Of a stretch of 64,000 nt of DNA, positions 16,100 through 25,385 are shown in pieces. The notes beneath the pieces are model-generated. The model was not told the DNA's origin and did not search any database. It was given only the letters and a program-made list of their open reading frames with translations. Origin of the DNA: RGIG8767 sp045531685. Lineage in GTDB: Bacteria; Bacillota; Clostridia; Lachnospirales; Lachnospiraceae. The first letter of the stretch is position 1. Each line of letters begins with the position of its first letter. The translations under genes and the position numbers were made by a program. The stretch lies in contig JAZSEL010000120.1 of assembly GCA_045531685.1 (NCBI GenBank), positions 9,711 through 73,710 on the forward strand, written 5' to 3'.

Positions 16100-17260
16100 A
16101 TGCAGAAGACAACTATATGCCCTCACGCTAAAAAGTGTGGGGGCTGTGATTATCAGGGCGTTCCATACGAAAAGCAGTTAACTGAAAAGCAAAAGGAAAT
16201 GCAAAAGCTGCTTGGTGGATTTGCGAAGGTATCTCCAATTATCGGAATGGAAAAGCCTTTGTATTACAGAAATAAGGTTCATGCGGTATTTGACCGTGAC
16301 AGAAAAGGAAATATCATTTCCGGCGTTTATGAGAAGAATTCCCATAGAGTAGTGAATGTAGATTCCTGTATGATTGAGAATCAGAAAGCAGATGAAATTA
16401 TCAGGACCATCCGTAAGCTAATCAAGGACTTTAAAATGAAGGTCTATGATGAGGATACGGGGTATGGTCTGTTTCGTCATGTCTTGATTCGTACCGGGCA
16501 TGTAAGCGGACAGGTGCTTGTGGTATTGGTACTTGCTTCGCCGATTTTACCGGCTAAGAATAATTTCATCAAGGCATTACGCACAGCACATCCTGAGATT
16601 ACATCTATTGTACTTAATGTGAATGACAGAAAGATCAGTATGGTACTGGGAGAGCGTGAAATTGTGCTTTATGGAAAGGGCTATATTGAAGACACTCTTT
16701 GTGGTCTGACGTATCGGATTTCCCCGAAATCTTTTTATCAGGTAAATCCAATCCAGACAGAGAAGCTGTATCAGACTGCCGTTGATTTTGCACAGCTTAC
16801 GGGAAAAGAAGTGGTTCTGGATGCGTATTGCGGTATCGGAACTATTGGTATGACTGCGGCTTCAAAGGCGAAAGAAGTTATTGGCGTGGAGCTTAATAAG
16901 GATGCCGTAAAGGATGCTATTGCCAATGCTAAAATCAACGGAATCAAAAATGTGCGTTTCTATAATAAGGATGCAAGTGATTTTATTGTGGACATGGCAG
17001 AGCAGAAAGCAAAATGCGATGTCATTTTTATGGACCCGCCAAGAAGCGGTTCTACAGAGAAATTTATGGACTGTGTAGCAATGCTTTCACCAAAGCGGGT
17101 AGTATATGTATCCTGTGACCCACAGACTTTAGCCAGAGACTTGAAATATATGACTAAGAAGGGATATCGGGTGGAAAAAATTCAACCGGTAGAGATGTTT
17201 TGTTTCACAAAACATACCGAAAATGTGGTCCTATTGCAAAGAAAGGATTCGGTCCGGTAA
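16100..17260 (+). CDS. rlmD: 23S rRNA (uracil-5-)-methyltransferase, RumA family, no TRAM domain
   Basis: A 386-residue m5U methyltransferase. Iron-sulfur cysteines lie in CPHAKKCGGC and in VDSCMIEN. The SAM motif is LDAYCGIGTIGM, the substrate motif is FMDPPRSGS, the catalytic Cys is in YVSCDPQTLARDL and the C-terminal FCFTKHTENV is standard. Unlike the gene at 1-1413 it starts directly with the Fe-S module and lacks TRAM, so the two paralogues probably modify different rRNA positions (U747 and U1939 in E. coli numbering, known for RlmCD-type enzymes). Eight bases separate it from the helicase. Confidence 0.92.
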   Translation: MQKTTICPHAKKCGGCDYQGVPYEKQLTEKQKEMQKLLGGFAKVSPIIGMEKPLYYRNKVHAVFDRDRKGNIISGVYEKNSHRVVNVDSCMIENQKADEIIRTIRKLIKDFKMKVYDEDTGYGLFRHVLIRTGHVSGQVLVVLVLASPILPAKNNFIKALRTAHPEITSIVLNVNDRKISMVLGEREIVLYGKGYIEDTLCGLTYRISPKSFYQVNPIQTEKLYQTAVDFAQLTGKEVVLDAYCGIGTIGMTAASKAKEVIGVELNKDAVKDAIANAKINGIKNVRFYNKDASDFIVDMAEQKAKCDVIFMDPPRSGSTEKFMDCVAMLSPKRVVYVSCDPQTLARDLKYMTKKGYRVEKIQPVEMFCFTKHTENVVLLQRKDSVR

Positions 17261-17309
17261 ATGATGTAAAGGGCAAAACAAAGTAAAATAGGGATAAAGG
17301 GGAGTACAA

Positions 17310-18272
17310 ATGGAACGAGAAGATAACAATATTGCAGAAGAGTTTGAGGCAGAAGAGTTTGAAGTAGAAGAGCCGGAAGAATTGGAAGAATTTGAAGAGT
17401 TCGAAGAACTGGAAGAGGAAGAAACAGAAACTTGGATGGCTATTTTGCTTACAATCGGAGCAATTGTGGTACTTGCGGTAGCGATTGGTATTATTTTTGT
17501 TTTTGCAAAGAAAGATTCGGATAAGGAGAACGAATCAGCCGGCTTACCGGAAACTGTAATTGAGGTTTTGACAGAAGAAACGGATACAGATGATGGGGAA
17601 GCAGAAACGACTGTGGCAGAAACTTCTCTTACAATACCGGAAGAAGAAACAGAGGTGGCTGTAACAGAGGAGTATATATCCGAAGAAGAAAGCCTGACAG
17701 AACCGGAGACAACGGTTGAAGGAGCAATTCTTACAGAGGACGCGGTAGTGTCTGGGGAAGATGCTTTTATGGATTTTTCCGACATTGCGGATACGGTTAC
17801 AGCAAAGGATGTTACGAATCTTCGTCTGTCTCCAAGCACCCTGGATGATGAAAATATTATCTCCCAGCTTAAGAATGGAGAAAACGCAGAAAGAACCGGA
17901 ATCAATGAAGCAATGGGATGGTCCCGTTTAATTTATAACGGACAGACCGTTTATGCAGTCAGCAACTTCTTAACCACCGATTTGGAATATAAGACTCCGG
18001 TGGTAGCAGGAGATGTGAACCGGGTAACAACTTTGGATGGCAGAATTATTATTTTTACTGATTGCAATGACTATATAACGCCAAAAGAATATGTGAATCT
18101 TCGTGTGGAACCGAGTACATCGGAAGGTGAGACAACTGTAAGATGTCAGATTAGTAATGGTGACAAGGTACACCGTACCGGTTACAGTCCGGATTCGGGT
18201 TGGTCACGAGTAGAGTATAATGGTGAGATTCTATATGTGGTCAGCAGTATGGTTTATGTGACAGAGGGATAA
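17310..18272 (+). CDS. Membrane-anchored protein with two SH3-like repeats and acidic cytoplasmic tail
   Basis: A 320-residue protein. Residues 1-42 are almost entirely Glu with Phe/Leu (EEFEEFEELEEEE). A TM helix (AILLTIGAIVVLAVAIGIIFVFA, about 45-67) follows, then a Thr/Glu-rich linker. Two bacterial SH3 (SH3b) repeats come last, each with NLR-SPST/EPST, GW-SR and YNGQ/YNGE motifs (about 165-225 and 250-318). SH3b domains usually bind cell wall or peptide, so it may anchor or sense peptidoglycan. AAGGGGAG precedes the ATG. Twelve bases separate it from the glycosyltransferase. Confidence 0.85.
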   Translation: MEREDNNIAEEFEAEEFEVEEPEELEEFEEFEELEEEETETWMAILLTIGAIVVLAVAIGIIFVFAKKDSDKENESAGLPETVIEVLTEETDTDDGEAETTVAETSLTIPEEETEVAVTEEYISEEESLTEPETTVEGAILTEDAVVSGEDAFMDFSDIADTVTAKDVTNLRLSPSTLDDENIISQLKNGENAERTGINEAMGWSRLIYNGQTVYAVSNFLTTDLEYKTPVVAGDVNRVTTLDGRIIIFTDCNDYITPKEYVNLRVEPSTSEGETTVRCQISNGDKVHRTGYSPDSGWSRVEYNGEILYVVSSMVYVTEG

Positions 18273-18284
18273 GGAGAGGATGGA

Positions 18285-19640
18285 ATGGCACCACTGGTAA
18301 GTATCATTGTACCGGTTTACAATGCAGAAAAGAATATTGGAAGATGTATCGAGAGTGTGCTGGGACAGACATATAAGGATTTTGAATTGGTTCTTATGGA
18401 TGACGGCAGTGCGGATGATTCGGGAAAAATCTGCGACGAGTATGCGGCAAGAGATGCACGTATCCGCGTGGTACATAAAGATAATTCGGGAGTGTCGGAT
18501 ACCCGCAATCAGGGGATTGAGCTGGCAAGAGGAGAGTATGTACAGTTTATTGACAGTGATGACTGGATTACCCCGGATGCGACAGGGCATTTTGTGCGTA
18601 TGGCGCAGGAATATAACTGTGACATGGTAATTGCTGATTTTTACAGGGTTATCGGTGAACGCGTTTCTCCGAAAGGAGCCATTGAAAAGGAAGGATTACT
18701 TTCCCGAGATGAGTATGCTACCCATATGATGCAGAAGCCGGCGGATTTTTACTATGGTGTGCTTTGGAATAAGTTTTTTAAACGTTCTCTTATCGAGGAG
18801 CATGGAATAAAAATGGACAGCTCCATAAGCTGGTGCGAGGACTTTATTTTTAATCTGGAGTATATCCGCAACATTCGTTCCGTTTATGTAATGAAGGTAC
18901 CGGTATACTATTATGTGAAGACAAAAGGTTCTTTGGTTTCCCAAGGAATGAGTATTAAGAAGACAATTCAGATGAAGCGGACGGTTTTTGCATACTATAA
19001 TGATTTTTACAAGGAAGTCTTTGAAGAAGAGGATTATGAAAAAAGAAGGGGACAGATATACCGTTTCTTAATCGATGCCGCAGGTGATGGAGATGCTGCG
19101 TTGCCGATTCTTCCGGGAAATTTCAAATTGGGTGCGGAGCGGATTAGTGTCAGCGAAGCGGCAAAAATCGGCGAGGGATTTTTGTTTGAAAATTATCGTG
19201 ACAGACGTTTGCGGGAACGAATGCTTGAGGTGGCAGCCATAAAGAATGAACTGACCATTGCAGATATTAAAGTATTGTATTTCCTTAGTCATTCCCATAA
19301 AAGCTGTCCGTTAAAGGAGATGGCATCTATTTTAAGCATTTCCAGAGGGGAGCTTAGTCTGGCTATCCAGAAGCTTTTGGCAAGGGAACTGATTGAGGCA
19401 AAAGAAAAGGAGAAAAAAGGTAAGCACCGTAAGGAAAAAGAGAAAGAAACAGAGAGAAAGAAGAGGCTGAGCTCGTGGGATTATGTGGTCACACAGTCGG
19501 CAGAATCTGTTTTGAATGAAATATTATATGCTCTGGATGATTATGAGGATATTCAGTACGAAGGCTTTACGGAAGAAGAGATTGCTGTTTATGAAAGATT
19601 AAGGGAGAAACGTAACCGTAATATTGCAGATGCACTTTAA
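18285..19640 (+). CDS. Family 2 glycosyltransferase fused to a MarR-like winged-helix domain
   Basis: Residues 1 to about 220 form a GT-A glycosyltransferase: VSIIVPVYNAE at the N-terminus, LMDDGSADDS near 35-45 and the metal-binding FIDSDDW near 88-94. From about 318 to 451 the sequence reads as a MarR-type regulator: ELTIADIKVLYFLS, a helix-turn-helix (LKEMASILSISRGELSLAIQ), LLARELIEA, a Lys/Glu-rich wing, then VVTQSAESVLNEIL and EEEIAVYERLREK. No stop or frameshift separates them. The C-terminal match is by eye; it may bind DNA or act only as a dimerising scaffold. Start ATG 18285 has AAGGAG eight bases upstream. Confidence 0.82.
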   Translation: MAPLVSIIVPVYNAEKNIGRCIESVLGQTYKDFELVLMDDGSADDSGKICDEYAARDARIRVVHKDNSGVSDTRNQGIELARGEYVQFIDSDDWITPDATGHFVRMAQEYNCDMVIADFYRVIGERVSPKGAIEKEGLLSRDEYATHMMQKPADFYYGVLWNKFFKRSLIEEHGIKMDSSISWCEDFIFNLEYIRNIRSVYVMKVPVYYYVKTKGSLVSQGMSIKKTIQMKRTVFAYYNDFYKEVFEEEDYEKRRGQIYRFLIDAAGDGDAALPILPGNFKLGAERISVSEAAKIGEGFLFENYRDRRLRERMLEVAAIKNELTIADIKVLYFLSHSHKSCPLKEMASILSISRGELSLAIQKLLARELIEAKEKEKKGKHRKEKEKETERKKRLSSWDYVVTQSAESVLNEILYALDDYEDIQYEGFTEEEIAVYERLREKRNRNIADAL

Positions 19641-19653
19641 GGGAAAGAAGAGT

Positions 19654-19681
19654 TTGATAAGTGGTGCTGATGTGGTAGAAT
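19654..19681 (+). promoter_or_regulatory. Possible sigma-A promoter before the DUF6709-like gene
   Basis: TTGATA and TAGAAT separated by 16 bases, about 40 bp upstream of the ATG. Confidence 0.4.
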
Positions 19682-19719
19682 GGTTAGGATAAATATATAT
19701 AAAACGAGGGGAATGAATT

Positions 19720-20799
19720 ATGTTTAAGCAACTAAAGAAAAAGAGTGTAACAAAGAATTTACCTGTGGCTATTGTGTTAATACTGCTTGGTTTGTTTGTT
19801 TTGGTGTTAGAATGGGGAGATTTGCAGTCCCTTATTCGGGGACCAATTGCCTTTGAGACTATTCTGCCGGATGAATTCCAACCGCGTATGGTAGTAGAAG
19901 CAAATATTGATGCCAATTTTGGATGTTTTGCAGAAGAATATGAGGAAAATACTCAGACTCATGAAACAAAAACGGAGTATTTATACTATGTAATCTGGAC
20001 CGGTGATGAATACGCAGAGGATTGGCGTTACATGGGAATTAAGGTGCCGGCATCCGAATTGGATGCTATGGAAACCATGGCAGAGGATACCTATAATTAT
20101 GGCTATTCGCAAAATGCTATTTCCTATGCCGGTTGTATTGATGAGATGACAGAGGAAGAATATGCGTATTTCAGACAGTATTTTCTGGAATCCGGATTTA
20201 CGGACGAGGAGATTGAGGTCGGTACATTGCCATACTACATTAATGTAGATGTGTTGGTTGGCGGTTCGGCAGTATTTACCTATTTCCTGATTGCTGTGGG
20301 AGCAGCTATGGTTCTTGGCGGAATTTTTCTGTTGGTAATGGCTTCTAAGAAAAGTGAGGCTTCTTTGAAAAAGGATTTATCAGGAACGGATTACTCGGAA
20401 GAAGAAGCGGCACAGGATTATGCGGAAGCACAGTCTTTTGGAAAAAAGGGTGAGGTACGTATTGGCAGAAAGTTAATGTTCTATATACAGGAAAAGAAAG
20501 GACATATGGTTGCTAATAAAGATGTTGTATGGGCGTATATTCGCGAAATACGGAAGGATGGTGCCTTTGCAAATGGCAAGTCCTATGAAATCGTCATGTA
20601 TACCACCAAAAAGAAGATTATACATATGGAAGTGGGCGGAAGAACCGCGGGAGAAGAAATACTTCAGTACATAAATGAAAGAATGCCGTGGATTGTAACC
20701 GGATATAATGAAGAGTTAAACAGAATGTATTTCTCAGATTATACAGGATTTTTACAGATCAAATACGAACAGGAAAATCAAAACTTCTATACTATGTAA
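19720..20799 (+). CDS. Two-TM membrane protein, DUF6709-like
   Basis: A 359-residue protein. TM helices lie at about 15-32 (AIVLILLGLFVLVLEW) and 185-208 (YFLIAVGAAMVLGGIFLLVM), bounding an acidic outer domain of about 150 residues. The cytoplasmic C-terminal half (about 240-359) contains GEVRIGRKLMFYIQEK and IVMYTTKKKIIHMEVG and resembles a PH-like fold. The plan fits DUF6709-type proteins of Lachnospiraceae; the role is unknown. GAGGGG precedes the ATG. It ends 18 bp before the sugar-kinase gene, so it may share its transcript. Confidence 0.75.
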   Translation: MFKQLKKKSVTKNLPVAIVLILLGLFVLVLEWGDLQSLIRGPIAFETILPDEFQPRMVVEANIDANFGCFAEEYEENTQTHETKTEYLYYVIWTGDEYAEDWRYMGIKVPASELDAMETMAEDTYNYGYSQNAISYAGCIDEMTEEEYAYFRQYFLESGFTDEEIEVGTLPYYINVDVLVGGSAVFTYFLIAVGAAMVLGGIFLLVMASKKSEASLKKDLSGTDYSEEEAAQDYAEAQSFGKKGEVRIGRKLMFYIQEKKGHMVANKDVVWAYIREIRKDGAFANGKSYEIVMYTTKKKIIHMEVGGRTAGEEILQYINERMPWIVTGYNEELNRMYFSDYTGFLQIKYEQENQNFYTM

Positions 20800-20817
20800 T
20801 GAAAATGAGAGGTTACT

Positions 20818-21942
20818 ATGAAGAAAAACAAGGTTATTTCAGCGGGACATGTGTGTATTGACATTGCACCTATTTTTGAAACAGGTAAGGTGAGGGATGT
20901 AAGTAAGATTTTATCGCCGGGTAAGCTGACAGAGGTAGGGGCCGCAGATATCCATACGGGAGGTTCGGTTGCAAACACGGGACTTGCCATGAAAATCCTG
21001 GGTGCAGATGTATCCCTTATGGGTAAAGTAGGGGACGATGAATTTGGCCGTATGGTACTTGGAATTTTGGATAGATATGGTGCTTCCGAGGGGATGATTA
21101 TTGATAAAGATTCCTCGACTTCTTATACGGTGGTTCTGGTAATACCGGGTGTGGACCGTATGTTTTTACATAATCCGGGAGCAAATAATACATTTACCAA
21201 GTATGACCTTGATTTTGACAAGATTGAAGAGGCCTGCCTGTTTCACTTTGGTTATCCGACTATTATGGAGAGCATGTATGCAGATGACGGCCGCGAATTA
21301 ACGAGGATGTTTAAAGCTGTAAAAGAAACCGGCTGTATGACATCTCTTGATATGTCTTCTGTGGATGAGAATTCCAAAGCAGGAAAAGCGGATTGGAGAA
21401 CGATTTTAGAAAATACCCTTCCGTATGTGGATTTCTTTTTACCAAGTGTAGAGGAAATCTGTTATATGTTGGATAAGGACAAATACCGGGAACTTCAGGT
21501 CCGTGCAAACGGTGGGGACATTACTTCGGTGTTGTCCATAGAAGAAGATGTGATTCCTTTGGCGGAAGAGATTCTTGCCATGGGTTGCAAATTTGCCATG
21601 ATAAAATGCGGGGCAGCCGGATTTTATTATCAGACAAAGGATGCAGCGGCTTTTGCCAAGTTGGAGGAGAGCAGCGGAATTGATTTTTCCTCTTTTGCAG
21701 GAAAAGCAGGATTTGAAAAGAGTTACGTTCCGAGAGAAGTAGTATCCGGTACAGGGGCAGGCGATACTACAATCGGTGCTTTTTTAACGGCTATGGTAAA
21801 GGGATATCCTATGGAGCGTTGTTTGCAGCTTGCAGCGGCAACCGGTGCCTGTTGCGTGGAAGCAATGGATTCGTTAAGTGGCCTAAAGTCTTTTGAAGAA
21901 TTGATTGCAAAGATTGATGCGGGATGGAAAAAGAACGAATAG
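20818..21942 (+). CDS. PfkB-family carbohydrate or nucleoside kinase
   Basis: A 374-residue ribokinase-like enzyme phosphorylating a sugar or nucleoside with ATP. PfkB signature 1 appears as GGSVANTGLAMKILGADVSL, and signature 2 as GTGAGDTTIGAF with catalytic Asp near 316. The DIHTGGSVANTG stretch is typical of this Clostridial branch; the substrate cannot be read from sequence. It is followed by a DUF5058 membrane pair and an M20 hydrolase, so the set may import and process a conjugated metabolite whose sugar is then phosphorylated (inference). Confidence 0.88.
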   Translation: MKKNKVISAGHVCIDIAPIFETGKVRDVSKILSPGKLTEVGAADIHTGGSVANTGLAMKILGADVSLMGKVGDDEFGRMVLGILDRYGASEGMIIDKDSSTSYTVVLVIPGVDRMFLHNPGANNTFTKYDLDFDKIEEACLFHFGYPTIMESMYADDGRELTRMFKAVKETGCMTSLDMSSVDENSKAGKADWRTILENTLPYVDFFLPSVEEICYMLDKDKYRELQVRANGGDITSVLSIEEDVIPLAEEILAMGCKFAMIKCGAAGFYYQTKDAAAFAKLEESSGIDFSSFAGKAGFEKSYVPREVVSGTGAGDTTIGAFLTAMVKGYPMERCLQLAAATGACCVEAMDSLSGLKSFEELIAKIDAGWKKNE

Positions 21943-22015
21943 ATGGTGATTCCATATTCGTTGTGAACCATTTTTTGAAACATAAGAAGATAAAAAGGAA
22001 CAGGAGGATATCATC

Positions 22016-22738
22016 TTGGCATTTAGTGTAAACAGTACATTTCTATATGGAATAGCAGTGATTGTTATTTTATTTGTATTGGCGCAGTCTGCTTTTTTCC
22101 TGATTCGTGCCTACAAACGTGGTGTGGAAATGGGAATCGGTAAGGAGAAATTGAAAAAGACCATTGTGTCAACATCGGTATTTACCATTGCTCCGGCGAT
22201 TTCCATATTGATTGGAATTATTACGTTATCTAAATTTTTGGGTATCCCGCTTCCGTGGATTCGCATGAGCGTTATCGGAGCTTTAACTTATGAACTTCCG
22301 GCAGCCACTTCTACAGCCAATGCACTTGGGATTTCCTTAGCAGAAACAATTACGGATCCCCGGGTGTATACGGCAATTGCATGGGTTATGACCTTGGGAA
22401 TTATGCCGAGTATTATTCTGCCGCCGATTCTGATGAAAAAGATTCAGGGCGGTATGATAAAAATGAAAAACAAGGACAGCAAATGGGGTGACCTGTTTAT
22501 GACCTCCATGTTTTTAGGAATGATTTCTGCATTTTTAGGAATGGTATTTGCTGACGTAAGAGGCGGAATTACCGGATGGATACCGGTATTTGTGTTATTG
22601 GTGTCAGCACTTGTTATGGCTGTATGCGGACTCCTGATTAAAAAATGTAACTGGAAATGGCTGGAAACCTATGCGCTTGCCATTAGTATGGTAGCAGCTA
22701 TGATTTTTGCGGTGATTATTACACCGGTATTGTCATAG
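22016..22738 (+). CDS. DUF5058 family membrane protein
   Basis: A 240-residue polytopic protein with about six hydrophobic segments. It matches DUF5058, which I know as a putative transport component found beside M20 hydrolases in Clostridia. TTG start at 22016, supported by AGGAGG at 22002-22007 with eight-base spacing; no nearby ATG fits. Loops hold ALTYELPAATSTANALG and PSIILPPILMKKI. It is paired with the next gene 15 bp downstream, also an integral membrane protein, and the two probably form a two-subunit transporter. Confidence 0.8.
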   Translation: MAFSVNSTFLYGIAVIVILFVLAQSAFFLIRAYKRGVEMGIGKEKLKKTIVSTSVFTIAPAISILIGIITLSKFLGIPLPWIRMSVIGALTYELPAATSTANALGISLAETITDPRVYTAIAWVMTLGIMPSIILPPILMKKIQGGMIKMKNKDSKWGDLFMTSMFLGMISAFLGMVFADVRGGITGWIPVFVLLVSALVMAVCGLLIKKCNWKWLETYALAISMVAAMIFAVIITPVLS

Positions 22739-22753
22739 AAAGGAGTTATGCAT

Positions 22754-23407
22754 ATGTCTGATTACATGAAGAGAACTGATTTATATGGAAAAATATGGAT
22801 ATGGAGTGCAGTGGTGGTAGTGTTGTTTGTGCCGATTGCTGTATGTCTGTATTATAATGCATGGCCTCAGGGAACTGCCGTATTAAAAGGTTTGTTGGGA
22901 GTTGCTCCGATTTATTGGACGGTAGGTGTGATTGAAGTAATTACATATACCCCAATGTTGGGAACCGGAGGAACGTATCTTGCTTTTGTTACCGGTAATT
23001 TGACCAGTTTGAAGGCACCAAGTGCGTTAAGTGCCATGGAGAATGCAGAGGTTAAGCCGGGTTCCGAAGAAGGAGAAGTGATATCGACGATAGCAATTGC
23101 GACCTGTTCCATTGTTACCACATTGGTGCTGGTTGTGGGAGTTTGTGCCCTTACGGTAATTGCCCCAATTTTGGATTCTCCGGTATTGGTACCGGCATTT
23201 GATAATATTCTTCCGGCATTGTTTGGCGGACTTGCCATTGTATACGTAAGTAAAAATTGGAAGCTTGCCATGGCACCCCTTATTTTTATGGTGGCGTTAT
23301 TCTTAGCGGTTCCGTCCTTGGCTTCCTCCGTTGGCGTATTGGTTCCTGTGGGGGTATTAATTGCGCTTGGAGCTGCAAGAGTGATGTATAACAAAAACTG
23401 GGTGTAA
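22754..23407 (+). CDS. Integral membrane partner of the DUF5058 protein
   Basis: A 217-residue protein with five to six hydrophobic segments. ATG 22754 is preferred over 22748 because AGGAG ends at 22745. Visible features are a Gly/Thr-rich loop (TYTPMLGTGGTYLAF) and an Asn/Leu loop (VTGNLTSLKAPSA). The gene is always expected beside DUF5058 in this cluster type, but it has no established function. Membrane location is clear; transport is inferred. Confidence 0.78.
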   Translation: MSDYMKRTDLYGKIWIWSAVVVVLFVPIAVCLYYNAWPQGTAVLKGLLGVAPIYWTVGVIEVITYTPMLGTGGTYLAFVTGNLTSLKAPSALSAMENAEVKPGSEEGEVISTIAIATCSIVTTLVLVVGVCALTVIAPILDSPVLVPAFDNILPALFGGLAIVYVSKNWKLAMAPLIFMVALFLAVPSLASSVGVLVPVGVLIALGAARVMYNKNWV

Positions 23408-23470
23408 TCAGCAGGCATACATTTGTCTGATAGAACTATACAAAAGAAGAAATAAGAATCAGAGGCATTT

Positions 23471-24907
23471 ATGGGCGTAGTGGAAATTGTTTTAGCAGTA
23501 ATACTGATAGTGACAGGAGTTGTTTTGGTACGGACATTTGGATTTAAACCAAATGAACCCGATGTGGTAGACACCAAGCCGGTTACGGTCAATGAAGAAA
23601 AGATTATAGCGGATATGGTGGATATGATCCGTTGCAAAACCATATCCAATAGAGATGATGCTCTGGTGGATTGGACGGAGTTTACTAAATTCCAAGAACT
23701 GCTGAAAGAACGTTTTCCTATGGTACATAAACAGTGCCGTTTAGAAAAAATCGGAAAGAGTGGACTTCTGTATTACCTGCAGGGAATGGCAAGTGATAAG
23801 CCGTCGGTTTGTATGGCTCACTATGATGTGGTTCCGGTAGATGAGAATGGATGGGATAAGCCTGCTTTTGAAGGAATTATTGAAGATAATGTGATATGGG
23901 GACGGGGAACCCTAGACACCAAAGGAACCTTGTGTGGTGTAATGGAAGCATTGGAACGGCTTTTGGAAAGCGGATATGTTCCGGCTCAGGATTTGTATTT
24001 ATCGTTTTCCGGAGAAGAAGAGATTGATGGTAATTCCTGCGCCGATATTGTTAGTTATTTGGAAGCAAAAGGAATTAAGCCTGCCATTGTGTTGGATGAA
24101 GGTGGTGCTGTTGTAGAAAATGTATTCCCGGGAGTAAAGGGCGGTTGTGCCCTTGTTGGCATTGGTGAAAAAGGCAGTGTGAATCTGGACTTTTCTTTGG
24201 ATTCCCAGGGAGGACATGCTTCCACACCGCCGGTACATACCATCTTAGGACAGCTAAGTGATGCTGTTTGCAAGATTGAAAAGCATCCATTCCCATGGCA
24301 GATGACAAAACCTACAAAGGAAATGTTTGATACTTTGGGTAGACATTCTACTTTTGTATTCCGTATGATTTTTGCTAATCTATGGTTGTTTTCACCGTTG
24401 CTTGATTTGGTATGTAAAGTAACAGGCGGAGAGTTGAATGCCTTGACCCATACGACAGTAGCAGTAACCAGAATGGAAGGAAGTAAGGCATACAATGTGT
24501 TACCTCCGAAAGCAAGCTTTGGTATCAATATGCGTTTGCTTGGCGATGATACCATTGAAACAGCCATTGCACGTTTTAAGAAGATTATTAAGAACGATAA
24601 GATTACCATTACCTGTGTAAATGGTATGAATCCGTCTCCTTATTCCGATACATCCTGTGAGGAGTGGAGCCGTCTGAAGAAAGTAATTATGCAGACATGG
24701 CCGGAGGTAATCGTATCGCCGTATCTTATGATGGCTTGCAGTGATTCCAGACATTATTGCAGAATCAGCGACAGAGTGTATCGTTTTTCTGCAATGCGCT
24801 TATCAAAAGAAGAACGTGCCATGATTCATGGAAATAATGAACGGATTCCGGTTGAAACATTGTTAAAGACAGTGGAATTCTATGTGAGATTGTTGAAGGT
24901 GTTGTAA
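23471..24907 (+). CDS. M20 family metallohydrolase (dipeptidase/deacylase-like), membrane-anchored
   Basis: A 478-residue zinc hydrolase. An N-terminal hydrophobic anchor (VVEIVLAVILIVTGVVLV) is followed by M20 motifs: AHYDVVPVD (zinc His and catalytic Asp), GRGTLDTKG (bridging Asp), SGEEEIDG (catalytic Glu) and VLDEGGAV (zinc Asp). A bacterial-exopeptidase-like dimerisation domain lies in the middle (GGHASTPP). Family members cleave dipeptides or N-acyl amino acids. The TM anchor and the adjacent DUF5058 pair suggest it processes a transported conjugate. Confidence 0.88.
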   Translation: MGVVEIVLAVILIVTGVVLVRTFGFKPNEPDVVDTKPVTVNEEKIIADMVDMIRCKTISNRDDALVDWTEFTKFQELLKERFPMVHKQCRLEKIGKSGLLYYLQGMASDKPSVCMAHYDVVPVDENGWDKPAFEGIIEDNVIWGRGTLDTKGTLCGVMEALERLLESGYVPAQDLYLSFSGEEEIDGNSCADIVSYLEAKGIKPAIVLDEGGAVVENVFPGVKGGCALVGIGEKGSVNLDFSLDSQGGHASTPPVHTILGQLSDAVCKIEKHPFPWQMTKPTKEMFDTLGRHSTFVFRMIFANLWLFSPLLDLVCKVTGGELNALTHTTVAVTRMEGSKAYNVLPPKASFGINMRLLGDDTIETAIARFKKIIKNDKITITCVNGMNPSPYSDTSCEEWSRLKKVIMQTWPEVIVSPYLMMACSDSRHYCRISDRVYRFSAMRLSKEERAMIHGNNERIPVETLLKTVEFYVRLLKVL

Positions 24908-24962
24908 GCGCTTGCCCATATGGGAGCAGATGCTTGCAAGTGGAAAGTGAGCAATATTCGGG

Positions 24963-25385
24963 ATGACAGATTTGATTTTGGCAAAAGAACAGCTCATGAG
25001 CGGAGCTTATACCTGTGTAATCCGAAAGGATGATATGGTATACACCAGCTTAGAACGGGGAGTCAAACCCCTTCTTAACTGGCTGGATTCTGATATTGAT
25101 TTCAGTGGATATTCTGCAGCGGATAAGGTAGTGGGTAAGGCTGCAGCCATGCTGTATGTATTGCTTGGCGTACGCAATGTGCATGCCATTGTAATTAGTG
25201 TAAAGGCTAAGGAAGTATTAGAGCGGCATGGTATTGGTGTTACCTATGATTCTTTAGTGGAGCGGATTCATAACCGTACCAACACCGGTTTCTGCCCGAT
25301 GGAAGAAGCGGTCTGGGAGATTGAGGATTTGCAGGAAGCATTGCGGGCGGTACGGAATACAGTGGCAGCATTAGCCGCTCATTAA
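24963..25385 (+). CDS. DUF1893 domain protein
   Basis: A 140-residue protein matching DUF1893 end to end (LILAKEQL, CVIRKD, GKAAAMLYVLLGV, NRTNTGFCPME). The known structure from Thermotoga (TM1506) has a cytidine-deaminase-like fold but no proven activity; a Cys is retained in TGFCPME. Only a weak ribosome site (CGGG) precedes the ATG. It is the last gene before a strong terminator and probably belongs to the PfkB-M20 transcript. Confidence 0.8.
   Translation: MTDLILAKEQLMSGAYTCVIRKDDMVYTSLERGVKPLLNWLDSDIDFSGYSAADKVVGKAAAMLYVLLGVRNVHAIVISVKAKEVLERHGIGVTYDSLVERIHNRTNTGFCPMEEAVWEIEDLQEALRAVRNTVAALAAH

Noticed and set aside
17231..17905. Ser-rich minus-strand ORF of 224 codons
   Set aside because: Antisense of the acidic and Thr-rich part of the SH3-repeat membrane protein; composition explained by that.
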